In this document: piece by piece, positions 35,167 through 43,888 of the stretch
How the letters are laid out: each line of letters begins with the position of its first letter
Numbering within the stretch: the stretch's first letter is position 1
Assembly (NCBI RefSeq): GCF_016704835.1
Contig: NZ_JADIZJ010000009.1
Coordinates: 44,939-108,938, forward strand
Length of the DNA: 64,000 nucleotides
Source of the DNA: Sphingopyxis sp.
GTDB taxonomy: Bacteria; Pseudomonadota; Alphaproteobacteria; Sphingomonadales; Sphingomonadaceae
Direction of reading: 5' to 3'
The notes under the pieces: generated by a model
Told to the model about the DNA's origin: nothing
Database searches by the model: none
The model's input: only the letters and a program-made list of their open reading frames with translations
Position numbers and translations under genes: made by a program

Positions 35167-35535
35167 ATGTCCGGGCTATATGAGAGTGCGACCCAGCGAA
35201 TGCTGCGCGAGGTGCGTGACCGTGACCGCCTGCTCAAACACGTCGGCATCACCAAGAACCTGCTCGCGCAGCGCAGTTCGGTCGCCGAGATTCAGGAGGC
35301 GCTGCGTGTCACCAAGGTGCTGCACGAACCGGGGGTCAGCGAAGCCATGCGCCTTGCTCGTCTGACCACCGATGCGACGCGGGCTTTAGCCGCGACCGAT
35401 TTCAGCACCGCGGCCGCCGCGCAGGCGGTGACCGCATCGTCGAGCGCACGCACCAAGACGCTGGCGGACGCGACGGCGCAAATTTCGAACATGACGGCTT
35501 CGACCCTGGCGGCCGCCCGCACCCTTCCCCCATAA
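35167..35535 (+). CDS. Helical protein of the hip module, possibly N-terminal part of the next gene
   Basis: 122 residues from ATG 35167, with AGGGAAC upstream. MSGLYESATQRMLREVRDRD is followed by long Ala/Thr-rich helices (TTDATRALAATDFSTAAAAQ). I do not recognise a family. It stops at a C5 run (35527-35531); in the next frame the same helical style continues (SSATASAITAKLSAAMDATS) into the HTH of the following gene. With one more C the two would be a single 237-residue protein. Confidence 0.55.
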   Translation: MSGLYESATQRMLREVRDRDRLLKHVGITKNLLAQRSSVAEIQEALRVTKVLHEPGVSEAMRLARLTTDATRALAATDFSTAAAAQAVTASSSARTKTLADATAQISNMTASTLAAARTLPP

Positions 35536-35585
35536 TCGATTCCTCGGCGACGGCGTCGGCCATCACCGCCAAACTGAGTGCGGCG

Positions 35586-35879
35586 ATGGACGCCACGTCG
35601 GCGATTCTGCCCGCGACGCCCCGGATGCGGCCTGTACCCATGACGGCAAGCGGACCGCGCGCCAAGCGCGTCGACGGGGCGGCGAGTATCGGCCCGCTGA
35701 TCCGCAAGGCGCGAAAGGCGATGAAGCTGAGCCAAGCAGAATTTGCGGCGCATGCGGGTGTCGGGCGACGCTTTCTTTCGGAACTCGAGGGCGGCAAGCC
35801 GAGCCTCGAATTCGACAAGGTCGTCGCCTGCGCGCAGGCTGCTGGCATCGATCTGTTCGCGCGTTTGCGGCACGGCTGA
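35586..35879 (+). CDS. hipB: HipB-like XRE-family DNA-binding protein
   Basis: The helix-turn-helix is IGPLIRKARKAMKLSQAEFAAHAGVGRRFLSELEGGKPSLEFD, the Y4mF/HipB type. Candidate starts at 35586 and 35640 both lack a ribosome-binding site, which supports the view that this is the C-terminal domain of the preceding frame. The stop overlaps the HipA start (TGATG). It would neutralise HipA and bind the operators at 35052-35109. Confidence 0.75.
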   Translation: MDATSAILPATPRMRPVPMTASGPRAKRVDGAASIGPLIRKARKAMKLSQAEFAAHAGVGRRFLSELEGGKPSLEFDKVVACAQAAGIDLFARLRHG

Positions 35880-37207
35880 TGCGGCGCCTCAACGTCTGGC
35901 TGGAATCTTCCCCAACCCCGATCGGCGTGCTTGTCGCGTCCGACAGCGGCACGACCGACTTCGTCTATACGGCCGCATGGCTGATGACGCGCGAGAACCA
36001 TCCGCTCTCGCTGTCCCTGCCGCTCGAACCGACCCCGCATGGCGATGTTCTGACCCGCGCCTTCTTCGACAATCTGCTCCAGGAGAACCGGCAGTTCGAC
36101 CAAGTGCGCGCGCGCGAAGGCCTCGCGCAAAATGACGTCGTCGGGCTGCTTGCGATCGTCGGCGCCGACTGCGCCGGCGCGGTGAGCGTGCTTCCCGAGG
36201 ATCATCCCCCGATCAAGCGTCCCGGCGATCTCGCAAATGACTATGACGAACTCTCCGACGCCGAGTTCCGGGACATGGTGATGCGGCTCGCGAGCGGCAA
36301 ACCGCTCGCATACGAGATGCGCGACCCGTCGCCCGTCGCGGGGTTCCGCGACAAGATCAGCCTTGCCGCGCTTCCCAACGGCCGGTTCGGCCTGCCGAAG
36401 CCGAACAGCGGCGCACCGACGACGCATATCCTAAAAATTCCCGATGCGGATCATCGGCACGAAGCCCGGGACGAGGAATTTGTCACCCTGCTCGCACACC
36501 AATGCGGTCTTCCCGTCGGCACGTGCATCGCCGACCAGGTCGAGGGTCAGGACATATTGCTGATCCAGCGGTTCGACCGGATCGTCGAGGGCGATGCCGT
36601 GACGCGGATCCATCAGGAGGATTTCGCGCAGGCTGCCGGGCTGCCCGCGGCGCTGAAATATGAGCGCAGCGGCATCGCCGGTCGGCGCTTCGACGCCGCG
36701 ACAATTGGGCGCATTCTTGCTACTACCGCGCAGCCCGCACGCGCCCGCGCGCTGTTTCTGCGGCTGACGCTGTTCAATCTTCTTGTCGGTAACAACGACA
36801 ATCATGCGAAGAACCATGGCTTGTTCCACCTTCCTGGCGACGCGCCGATGCTCACCCCATTTTACGATCTTGTGCCCGTCCAGATCGCGTCGGGGTTTCG
36901 GGAAGATCTTGCATATAACATCGGCAAGGCGCGGTTCGCCCATGAGGTGGATGCTGCCGACCTTCTCCATTTCACCGGCGAGATCGGCATTTCCGCGACC
37001 GGCGCCGCGTCGATCCTGGCAAAGGAGGCGCATAACGTCGTCACCGCGATTGAGGCGCTGTCGTCGGGCTTCGAACAGGCGATGGGCGCGCTCGACCGGC
37101 AGATCGGCGCGGTGGCCGAGTTGCTCAATGACACGCTTGCACTCGGCATCGATCTGCGCGACCGCGATGCCCCCGCAACGAGCGGGGGCGGCTGGCAGCT
37201 GAGCTAG
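35879..37207 (+). CDS. hipA: HipA-type serine/threonine kinase toxin
   Basis: 442 residues, the usual length. The N-terminal subdomain has YTAAWLMTRENHPLSLSLPL, followed by ATP-binding HILKIPDADH (Lys), QRFDRI and QEDFAQAAG, the catalytic loop LLVGNNDNHAKNHG (Asp) and the metal site PFYDLV (Asp). HipA kinases phosphorylate a tRNA synthetase or another target and stop growth until counteracted. An 8-bp hairpin (GCCCCCGC-AACGA-GCGGGGGC, 37169-37189) falls in the last codons and may help end transcription. Confidence 0.92.
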   Translation: MRRLNVWLESSPTPIGVLVASDSGTTDFVYTAAWLMTRENHPLSLSLPLEPTPHGDVLTRAFFDNLLQENRQFDQVRAREGLAQNDVVGLLAIVGADCAGAVSVLPEDHPPIKRPGDLANDYDELSDAEFRDMVMRLASGKPLAYEMRDPSPVAGFRDKISLAALPNGRFGLPKPNSGAPTTHILKIPDADHRHEARDEEFVTLLAHQCGLPVGTCIADQVEGQDILLIQRFDRIVEGDAVTRIHQEDFAQAAGLPAALKYERSGIAGRRFDAATIGRILATTAQPARARALFLRLTLFNLLVGNNDNHAKNHGLFHLPGDAPMLTPFYDLVPVQIASGFREDLAYNIGKARFAHEVDAADLLHFTGEIGISATGAASILAKEAHNVVTAIEALSSGFEQAMGALDRQIGAVAELLNDTLALGIDLRDRDAPATSGGGWQLS

Positions 37208-37344
37208 ACCGCCCGGATATTCCGCACCATGATCGCAGCCCCGAAGCATCTCCCGCCGGGCGCATCAGGCGCAGCTCCGCCGAAGGCCGCGAGCGCACAA
37301 GCGAGCCGCGCCGCGGATCCGGGCCAAAGCCCGGTACCGCTCGC

Positions 37345-37611
37345 TCAGGCGGACGGCTGACCGGCTTTCGTAAAGCCGCCATCGCTCGACGGGCGGGCGT
37401 CCGCGTCGATGCAGAATATCTGGCGCAGCAGATAAGGCTTGACGATCGTCGCCCAATCGGCGCGTTCGCGCGCGAAGACGATCAACTGCGCGCTCGCCTG
37501 CACCGGGTCATTGTCCGGGGTGAAATCGGGATTCTCGCGCCAACTGGTGCGGGTATCGGCGGTCCCGTGCCGCCCACTGTCCTGATGGTTATAGGCATGA
37601 AATTCGAGCAC
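37345..37611 (-). other. Uncertain open frame, possible gene remnant
   Basis: A frame reading VLEFHAYNHQDSGRHG, then DPVQASAQLIVFARERADW and LLRQIFCIDADAR has protein-like composition, but no family is recognised and no start site is convincing. 37208-37344, and the flanks up to 37890, show nothing else that I can support. Confidence 0.3.
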
Positions 37612-37891
37612 GCGCCCGTGATGCGATCTCTATCCTCGCCGACGCTATAGGTTCGGCTGACCAAGATGCAGTTCCGGCAGCGGGCTTCTGGTCTGGGGTA
37701 CGCATCGAAGGAACGCGTGGATCTATCCGGTTGTGCAGGTCTAAGGGCAGCAATGTGTGGCAATGGGAGGACGCGCCAATCCAGATCGCTGACAGAAACC
37801 CTGCGGACGCGGAGGCATTTCGTATCCTCCATGTTGAAGCATCGCCAAAGTCGATTTCGCAATCGCTTTTCCGGTACGCCCCCGGACCACT

Positions 37892-38080
37892 TCACGATGT
37901 CGCTTGATACTTCCGGGCGATTTCAAGCTGACTGGCCCCGAATCGGGCCGCGTTTCCCAACACAAAATTCTTGATAATGTCTGTCGGGCTGAGCCGTAGA
38001 CCGGGGTTATTTATGGTTTCGAATAGCTTGAAGGCATCTTTCGCATCATTGACATCTATCAACGCTGAGGTGGATCGCTG
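37892..38080 (-). pseudogene. DUF262 (GmrS/DndB-like) remnant
   Basis: On the minus strand the reading LIDVNDAKDAFKLFETINN followed by PGLRLSPTDIIKNFVLGNAA matches the core of DUF262 proteins (AF-FETIN--GL-L---D-IKN), found in GmrSD-type DNA modification-dependent nucleases and related defence proteins. It runs to a stop at 37892, and stop codons interrupt the neighbouring frames. Only about 60 codons remain. This is decay of an older defence-like gene. Confidence 0.5.
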
Positions 38081-38223
38081 TCTGCGCGGAAGACGCTCGT
38101 CTGATATTGCCGGATCAGCTTTGAATAGAAGTCGGCATTTTATCCTTCGAGAACGTCATAGCCTTTTCGCCGATTGCTTGACAAAGCCGGCTATTCTGAA
38201 CGCCGAAACCAATTCTCTATATC

Positions 38224-38330
38224 ACGGAATTCCGTATTAATATGTCGTGGCTTACGATATTCCGTTTGACGCGGCACCGGTTTTAAATTACGGAATTCGG
38301 TGTTTTAAATCTAAAAAATCGGAATAGCGT
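38224..38330. promoter_or_regulatory. Repeated CGGAAT operator array before the second hip module
   Basis: A perfect 12-bp palindrome ACGGAATTCCGT (38224-38235), a near copy ACGGAATTCGGT (38290-38301), and half-sites ATTCCGT (38259) and CGGAAT (38320) in AT-rich DNA directly before the regulator start. Likely HipB-type binding sites for autorepression. The rest of 37612-38223 holds only the DUF262 remnant. Confidence 0.55.
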
Positions 38331-38684
38331 ATGAAAACAGCGATTTTCTCAGACCTTGGCCATCAATTGCGCGCTTTGCGAGAAATCCGCGGATGGACTC
38401 AGCTCGACGTTGCCAGCCGGGTCGGCAGGAGCGCGACACGCATTTCCGAGTTCGAGAGGGACCTGGCGAAGGAGCGCCTGGGCCGAGATCGCCTCACGTT
38501 GCTTGCCGACATGTGCGACGCACTGGGCGTTATGCCGATTTTGGTACCGGAAGCGCGCGTGTCCGCCGTTCGAAACATGATCAATGAGCGCAACACACGC
38601 GTGCATTCTGCAGAGCCTGCGGGATCCGCGTTCGACGATCTGTTTGTCGATCTCGGAGACGAAGACGATGAGGCCGCATCCTGA
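38331..38684 (+). CDS. hipB: HipB-like XRE-family antitoxin/regulator
   Basis: 117 residues. HTH at about residues 8-60: LGHQLRALREIRGWTQLDVASRVGRSATRISEFERDL. The tail after residue 80 is acidic (FVDLGDEDDEAAS) and could occupy the kinase partner. The stop overlaps the start of the hipA-type gene by ATG sharing at 38684, so the two are coupled. The CGGAAT array ends at its start codon. Confidence 0.85.
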   Translation: MKTAIFSDLGHQLRALREIRGWTQLDVASRVGRSATRISEFERDLAKERLGRDRLTLLADMCDALGVMPILVPEARVSAVRNMINERNTRVHSAEPAGSAFDDLFVDLGDEDDEAAS

Positions 38685-39969
38685 TGGCCAAAAAGGTCCC
38701 GAGCATCATTGGCGTCCATCTACTCGGTGGCGGCAACAGCCCGACGCGTGTCGGCACCATCACGCGCGATGGTGACGGCGCCGTCGCCTTCAACCCCTCG
38801 GAAGTCTATGTCCGCGATGCCGAACGGCCGATCCTGAGTCTTGCCTGGTATGTGCCGGAATCGAATGATCAGACGATCGCTCGGCTGACCGGGCGCAACG
38901 ACAAGATCGGGGTAAATGGCTCGCTACCTCCCTGGTTCGCCGGCCTTTTGCCCGAAGGCTCGCTCCGAGACCTCGTACTCACGGAAATGGGCCCCGGAAA
39001 TCATGACGAATTCGACGTGCTGACCAGGCTGGGCGGCGATCTGCCAGGTGCTGTGCTGATCGTTCCCGAGACAGACACGCCGCCGTCTGCAGGCTCTCTC
39101 GACCTGACCCACATAGCCGGTTTCAAAACCGTCGCTCCAGAAGGCGTCGTCAAATTTTCGCTGGCGGGGGTGCAGCTCAAATTCACGGCGAACCCCGACA
39201 GCGACAAGCTTACCGTGCCTGGACGAGGCGAAACGGGGCGCTGCATCATCAAGGTCGGGAGCGAGCGCTATCGCGATCTTCCGGAGGCCGAATTCGGTGC
39301 CATGCAGCTTGCAAAGCTCATCGGCATCCACCTCGCCGAATGCCGGCTCGTCCACCGTGACCAAGTCCGGGGGATTCCAGACGATCTGCTCGCTCATGGC
39401 GAGAACGTCCTCGCGGTTGATCGCTTCGATCGAACCGCCGACGGATCCGCATCCATATAGAGGATGCCGCACAAATATTGGGCGCGGTCGGCGAACGAAA
39501 ATATACGATGGCGACGACCGAAACGATCATTCGCATGGTTGCGCGATTCAGCACCGACCGGCGGTTCGATATCCTCGAGGCGGTCCGCCGGGTGGTCGCC
39601 GACATATTGATCGGCAACGGCGACAATCACCTCAAAAACTGGTCGTTTCGATTTCAGGCGCCGGGCGATATCCGCTTGTCGCCTGCCTATGACATCGTCC
39701 CGACGATCCTTTTCAACCCACGCGACGACATGGCGCTCAGATTCGCGGGCACGCATGATTTCAACATGGTCAGTCTGCACCGCTTCGAGCGCGTCGCAAA
39801 ATATCTGGGAATCGAACCGAAGCTGATCAAGAGCGAAGTGACCAAGGCCGTGGAAAACGCCTTGGAGTTCTGGCCGGACGCTGCGCCGGCACTGCTCGGC
39901 GAGGAGAGAGCCGCAAAAATCATCGAAAGGCTGGCGACACTGCGTCTCGTCAAGGAAGTCCTCGGCTGA
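38684..39969 (+). pseudogene. hipA: Second HipA-type kinase, frame broken near 39447
   Basis: The N-terminal 258 residues include LAWYVPESNDQTIARLTGRNDKIGVNGSLPPWFAGLLPEG and VKFSLAGVQLKFT (ATP-binding region). The frame then ends at DRTADGSASI. One base earlier or later the frame continues naturally as RIHIEDAAQILG and then ILIGNGDNHLKNWSF (catalytic Asp) and PAYDIVPT (metal Asp). A single C or G is missing in GGATCCGC. The restored length is about 428 residues. If the break is a sequence error, this is a second complete hipBA module. Confidence 0.8.
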
Positions 39970-40424
39970 AGGCCGCAATCCCGGCAGCGCACCGATCGAC
40001 CCTCACCTGGATTGCGACCATCCGGTTCGGCCGCGCGAAGTTGCTCAAGACGTTGGCAGGCAAGCCGCCGGCAGTTGTCCGCCGCGCGCTGATCGCACGC
40101 CGCGCCACTCGCTGAAAAGCAGAAGATCCGTGATCAGGCGGAGGCAGCAGTGCGCCCGCGCCCGGCAGTCTTGGGCGTTGGAGTTGCCGCGCCGCCAATG
40201 CCGGTTTTGCCCTGCCAGTCGGTTTGGGCTTGGGCTTGCAAAGCTTTTGGTCGGCCGCCGTTTCCCCCAGACAACGAACCCCCGCGCTCCACCAGCAAAT
40301 GGCGGCAATTCGGCTCGGGCAAACTGGCGGTCAGACCTTATTGGACTGACCGCCAACTTTTCGTCAGTCGCACCAGTGGACCTTTATGGACAAACGAGGC
40401 TACCGCTGCACATCGACGAAGATA
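39970..40424. other. Intergenic stretch without recognised gene
   Basis: 455 bases between hipA-2 and the PEP-CTERM gene. Short open frames on both strands have no family features. A small TTGGGC repeat lies near 40225-40240. Nothing else is supported. Confidence 0.4.
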
Positions 40425-41066
40425 TTATTGGAGGACCAAGGCTTCGCGAAAGCCTTCACAGCGCTCAACATAGCCCTTCGACACTAGTTTGCGCCGTTTC
40501 GAAGAACGCAAGGCGCCACCTATCATGCCGATACCCAGCAGCATCATCGCCCAAGTTGCAGGCTCCGGGACCGCCGAATTAATAAGGTTTGCGGTCTGGA
40601 ATTCGGAACGCGCTGCTCCGTTTCCGACAACTAACGTAGAAAACTTCATTTGGCCTGCGCCAACTAAGTTGCTGGAGTTGCCACTCCACGTCAGCGTTGA
40701 CCCCACCGAGGCTGGCTGCCAGCCAGGAAGCGTAACGGAGTTCGCTCCATACGATACCGTTGGGCCGTTGTGCGCGCCGCTCGAGAAAGTCAGTGTTGCC
40801 GCCGGATCAGATGAAAAGAAATTGGAAAAATCAGCAAGCGGTGATGGGGAACCACTTGAATCCCCAAAAATGATCCAGTCCCATTGTTGGCCAGGAACCC
40901 AGCTCGAGTCTTGATTGTCTAGCCGAAGCGTAAAGTCATACTGAAAAACGCTGCCGGCAGTGGGGGTGACGGTGTAGTCCAGAACCAATGAGGCGGCCGA
41001 AGCTGGAGTAGCGATTACCGCCATCGCGACGATCGTGCTGCTGATAAACCTTCTTAACAAATTCAT
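40425..41066 (-). CDS. PEP-CTERM protein (PEPxWA type) 1
   Basis: 213 residues. Signal peptide (IVAMAVIATPASAAS), a Ser/Thr/Asn-rich secreted domain, then VPEPATWAMMLLGIGMIGG followed by a basic RSSKRRK, the three-part PEP-CTERM sorting signal. Such proteins are cut by an exosortase system and often belong to extracellular matrix. Unusually, about 20 residues (VSKGYVERCEGFREALVLQ) follow the basic cluster, where the protein normally ends; the stop may have been lost. No exosortase gene is in the window. Confidence 0.9.
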   Translation of the reverse strand: MNLLRRFISSTIVAMAVIATPASAASLVLDYTVTPTAGSVFQYDFTLRLDNQDSSWVPGQQWDWIIFGDSSGSPSPLADFSNFFSSDPAATLTFSSGAHNGPTVSYGANSVTLPGWQPASVGSTLTWSGNSSNLVGAGQMKFSTLVVGNGAARSEFQTANLINSAVPEPATWAMMLLGIGMIGGALRSSKRRKLVSKGYVERCEGFREALVLQ

Positions 41067-41479
41067 TCTCCCTCGCCTTTTGGTAGCCTGCTAATTAACC
41101 ACGGACGACCGCATGCCAAGCGCCGCATAGTTTAGGTCTGTCCCAGAATGGCGCATTGCGCAACATCCTCGACGAACCGCGCGGACACTGATCCAATGGT
41201 ATTGCGCGCCGATCGGGCGACATGGGCTGCGAGCTGACCCGATTCTGGCTGATGTGTACCGACAAACTAGAAGTTCAAATTGTGCCGAACACCGAAAACC
41301 GGGCCTGATGCGTTTTTCGCGGTCCCACAGCGCATATGAAATCGAAAAGCCGTAGGTAGGACCCGCGATTTTTTTCCGCAGTTTTCCGCCGTTTTTCGTT
41401 GATGTTCGCTGCCTGTTCGCCCATCATGCCGGACATCGAAACGGGCGCTCTAGCGCCCTCCTGCTCCCGAGGTAGCACG
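41067..41479. other. Intergenic stretch without recognised gene
   Basis: 413 bases upstream of both the PEP-CTERM gene (minus) and the HNH/AP2 gene (plus), so it should hold both promoters. No clear operator, RNA or gene is seen. Confidence 0.35.
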
Positions 41480-42019
41480 ATGACCCGCAATGACATTCTG
41501 AGCCCTGAAGCCCTCCGCGCCCTCTTGGCATATGACCCGGCCACGGGCGCCCTGACCTGGCGCCCCAGGGACGCCGAGACGCTGGCAACACATGGCCTGT
41601 CCGTCCCTACTGACCTCGACAAGTGGAACGCGCGCTATGCGGGCACAGACGCCGCCCACACTGACGATGGGCAGGGCTATCGTACCGTGAGCATCGCGAG
41701 CCGCTCGTACAAGGCTCAGTGCATCGCCTGGGCCATCCATCACGACGCATGGCCCGCGGGGCAGGTCCGCTTCGTCGGCCCCGATCGCAGCGATCTGCGC
41801 ATCAGCAACCTGCGCGCCCCTGCCCCTCCCCGACCGCGGGGCGGCATGCGTGTCGACAATCGCAGTGGGCAAACCGGGGTGCACTGGCGCCGAGCCAAGA
41901 GTCGCTGGCGTGCGCGCATCAGCGTCGATGGAGAGCGCGTGGAGCTCGGCGAGTTCACCCGCTTTGGCGATGCGGTACGTGCGAGGCGTGACGCTGAGAT
42001 GGTGTACGGCCGACGCTAG
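41480..42019 (+). CDS. HNH/AP2-domain protein, phage or homing-endonuclease-like
   Basis: 179 residues from ATG 41480 with GAGG upstream. Opening LLAYDPATGALTWRPRD is typical of phage HNH-AP2 proteins. The middle part (CIAWAIHHDAWPAG, then RSDLRISNLR) is the HNH region, but the central D-H-x-N is replaced by RFVGPD, so nuclease activity is doubtful. The end (QTGVHWRRAKSRWRARISVDG) is an AP2 DNA-binding module. A single gene of this kind suggests a selfish or phage-derived insertion between the two PEP-CTERM genes. Confidence 0.8.
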   Translation: MTRNDILSPEALRALLAYDPATGALTWRPRDAETLATHGLSVPTDLDKWNARYAGTDAAHTDDGQGYRTVSIASRSYKAQCIAWAIHHDAWPAGQVRFVGPDRSDLRISNLRAPAPPRPRGGMRVDNRSGQTGVHWRRAKSRWRARISVDGERVELGEFTRFGDAVRARRDAEMVYGRR

Positions 42020-42147
42020 GGCGCCGTTCCAAAACGATACACATATGGTTAATGGATGGTTGCCTTAGCGATGGGCCGGCTGCACGCTGTGCGAGCGATT
42101 CTGCAGTCGGAATTGCGGGGTACATGCATTTCTGATTGGGGATTACT

Positions 42148-42782
42148 ATGATCAAGCGCTCATTCGCCGCAGCTCTGCTGCTGGCTGTCGTCTCGCTGCC
42201 AGCTCAGGCCGCGACGTTGGTAAAGACGAACTTCTCCGCGGCTATTTTCGGAGGAAATGCCAACGTGCGGAATCCGCTGCTGGACCCGTTCTTCCCTAAC
42301 GACACTTTCACAGGAAGCTTCGTTTTTGACGCCGATTTGGTCCCTGGGGCGGGAAGCGGGTTTGCCAACGTTGCTCTTGGTAGCAATGGCGTCCCCGCGT
42401 CGGATGCATTCGTGTTTAACTTCGGCGACTTTCTCTTCACGCTCGCAGACGATCCCGCAGCTATGGTGCAGTACAACAACGGCAATTTTAACGGCCTTGT
42501 TTTCAACTCGACCTTCACCTTCGAGGGACAGAATTATCTGTTCAGCCTGAGTGGCGGCACGCTGAAGGTCGTTTCGGAAGCCGAGCCTTTGGCCAGCCCT
42601 ATATCAACGGCTACGTAAACATCGGCAACCAGGCGCTCACTGGTTCGACACCTTACGCGCCGGTGAATAACGCTGTACCGGAACCTGCGGCTTGGGCGAT
42701 GATGTTGGTTGGCTTCGGCCTTATCGGAGGGACCATGCGCTCGGCGAAGCGTCGGAGCAAACTGGCAGTTTCGTTCGGTTAA
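42148..42782 (+). pseudogene. PEP-CTERM protein (PEPxWA type) 2, frame broken near 42587
   Basis: Starts MIKRSFAAALLLAVVSLPAQAA (signal peptide). The first frame ends early at 42618. One base away the frame goes on as GQPYINGYVNIGNQALTG and then NAVPEPAAWAMMLVGFGLIGG with a basic RSAKRRSK end, the PEP-CTERM signal. A T is missing from the TTT run at 42586-42588. Restored length is 211 residues. A strong terminator follows. A sequence error is likely, because everything on both sides is intact. Confidence 0.8.
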
Positions 42783-42804
42783 TTCCGGCTGAATTATCAC
42801 GAAG

Positions 42805-42831
42805 ACGCCGCCGGTAACCGGCGGCGTTTTT
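42805..42831 (+). terminator. Rho-independent terminator after PEP-CTERM gene 2
   Basis: A 10-bp stem ACGCCGCCGG / CCGGCGGCGT with a TAA loop and five T residues, 22 bp after the stop at 42782. Confidence 0.92.
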
Positions 42832-42911
42832 GTGTCATGAGGATCGCCTGAGGCAAAAAATGCAGGTACGTCTGACGGCCTGCTGAACCCGCAGAAAACA
42901 TGGATAAATCT

Positions 42912-42928
42912 TGGTAGCGGAGGAGGGA
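42912..42928 (-). other. tRNA 3'-end-like fragment, possible attachment site
   Basis: Read on the minus strand, TCCCTCCTCCGCTACCA looks like the end of a tRNA: T-stem, acceptor strand, discriminator A and CCA. No tRNA body is attached. A GATACCCCCA direct repeat lies nearby (about 42988-43006). The rest of 42833-43416 shows no gene. It may be an att site of an integrated element. Confidence 0.3.
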
Positions 42929-43501
42929 ACGAGAAGGAGTGCATAAGCCCCTGATAAACAAAGACCCTTTATTTCTCCGTCCCGAAAATACCCCCAGCGA
43001 TACCCCCAACCACCGGTGGTTGCGGTAACCAGTTCATCCTCCGCGACGAACCGATTCCCTAGTATAAATTGGCCGGCATCTCACCTTCATTACGGCAGGG
43101 CTCCTGCCCTTGATGGACCGTCCACCATGTCAAAACTCGGCAGAAGAACCGATGTTTCCCACGCGCGTAAGCCAGACCGCGAGCTAAACAATTTCAGCCA
43201 GCGCCGAGCATGCCTGTCTTGGTCCCATGGTGCTTTGAGTGACCTCGCTGAACCACACTGAACACTGAAGTACTGGCCGCGATAGTCGCGAAGCGCACTT
43301 CGTGCAGTGGAATTTATCTCGATTGTCGGGTCACCGACTTCGCTAGCGCCTCATGGCTCGCGGAACGCATCACCCCTGTGATGTTCCGTCCCCTCTTCAT
43401 CGTGCTTATCCATATGTGTCCGCCGTCAGCACCAATGGCACAGAATTGAGGTTGTGATTTAAGGAGGATTTGGGCTTCGTCGTAGTGACGAAGGAACGAA
43501 G

Positions 43502-43888
43502 ATGAAGCCCAAATCCTCCTTGAAAAAATCGCTGACGAAGGCCCCTGCTGAGCGGGTGGTGAAGGACATACGGCGTGCGACGCGCCGGCACTTCTCCGCA
43601 GAGGACAAAATCAGGATCGTGCTGGAAGGCTTGCGCGGTGAGGACAGCATTGCCGAGCTGTGCCGCAAGGAAGGCATCGCCCAGAGCCTGTATTACACCT
43701 GGTCGAAGGAGTTCATGGAGGCCGGGAAGCGACGGCTTGCTGGCGACACAGCCCGCGCCGCAACCACCGGCGAGGTGCAGGACTTGCGCCGCGAAGCCCG
43801 TGCCCTGAAGGAATGTGTGGCCGACCTGACACTCGAAAACCGCCTGCTCAAAAAAAGCATGATTGCGGATGGGGGCGACGACGAATGA
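43502..43888 (+). CDS. IS3-family transposase OrfA
   Basis: 128 residues. The N-terminal helix-turn-helix (HFSAEDKIRIVLEGLRGED, then ELCRKEGIAQSLYYTWSKEF) binds the element ends, and a leucine-zipper region (DLTLENRLLKKSM) closes the protein. Its stop overlaps the orfB start (43885), the site where IS3 elements make the fused transposase by frameshifting. Confidence 0.9.
   Translation: MKPKSSLKKSLTKAPAERVVKDIRRATRRHFSAEDKIRIVLEGLRGEDSIAELCRKEGIAQSLYYTWSKEFMEAGKRRLAGDTARAATTGEVQDLRREARALKECVADLTLENRLLKKSMIADGGDDE

Noticed and set aside
37666..38240. Two short plus-strand open frames
   Set aside because: They lie opposite the DUF262-like fragment and show no protein features of their own.
40045..40582. 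Short open frames on both strands between hipA-2 and the PEP-CTERM gene
   Set aside because: No start sites, motifs or conserved composition; partly antisense to the PEP-CTERM gene.
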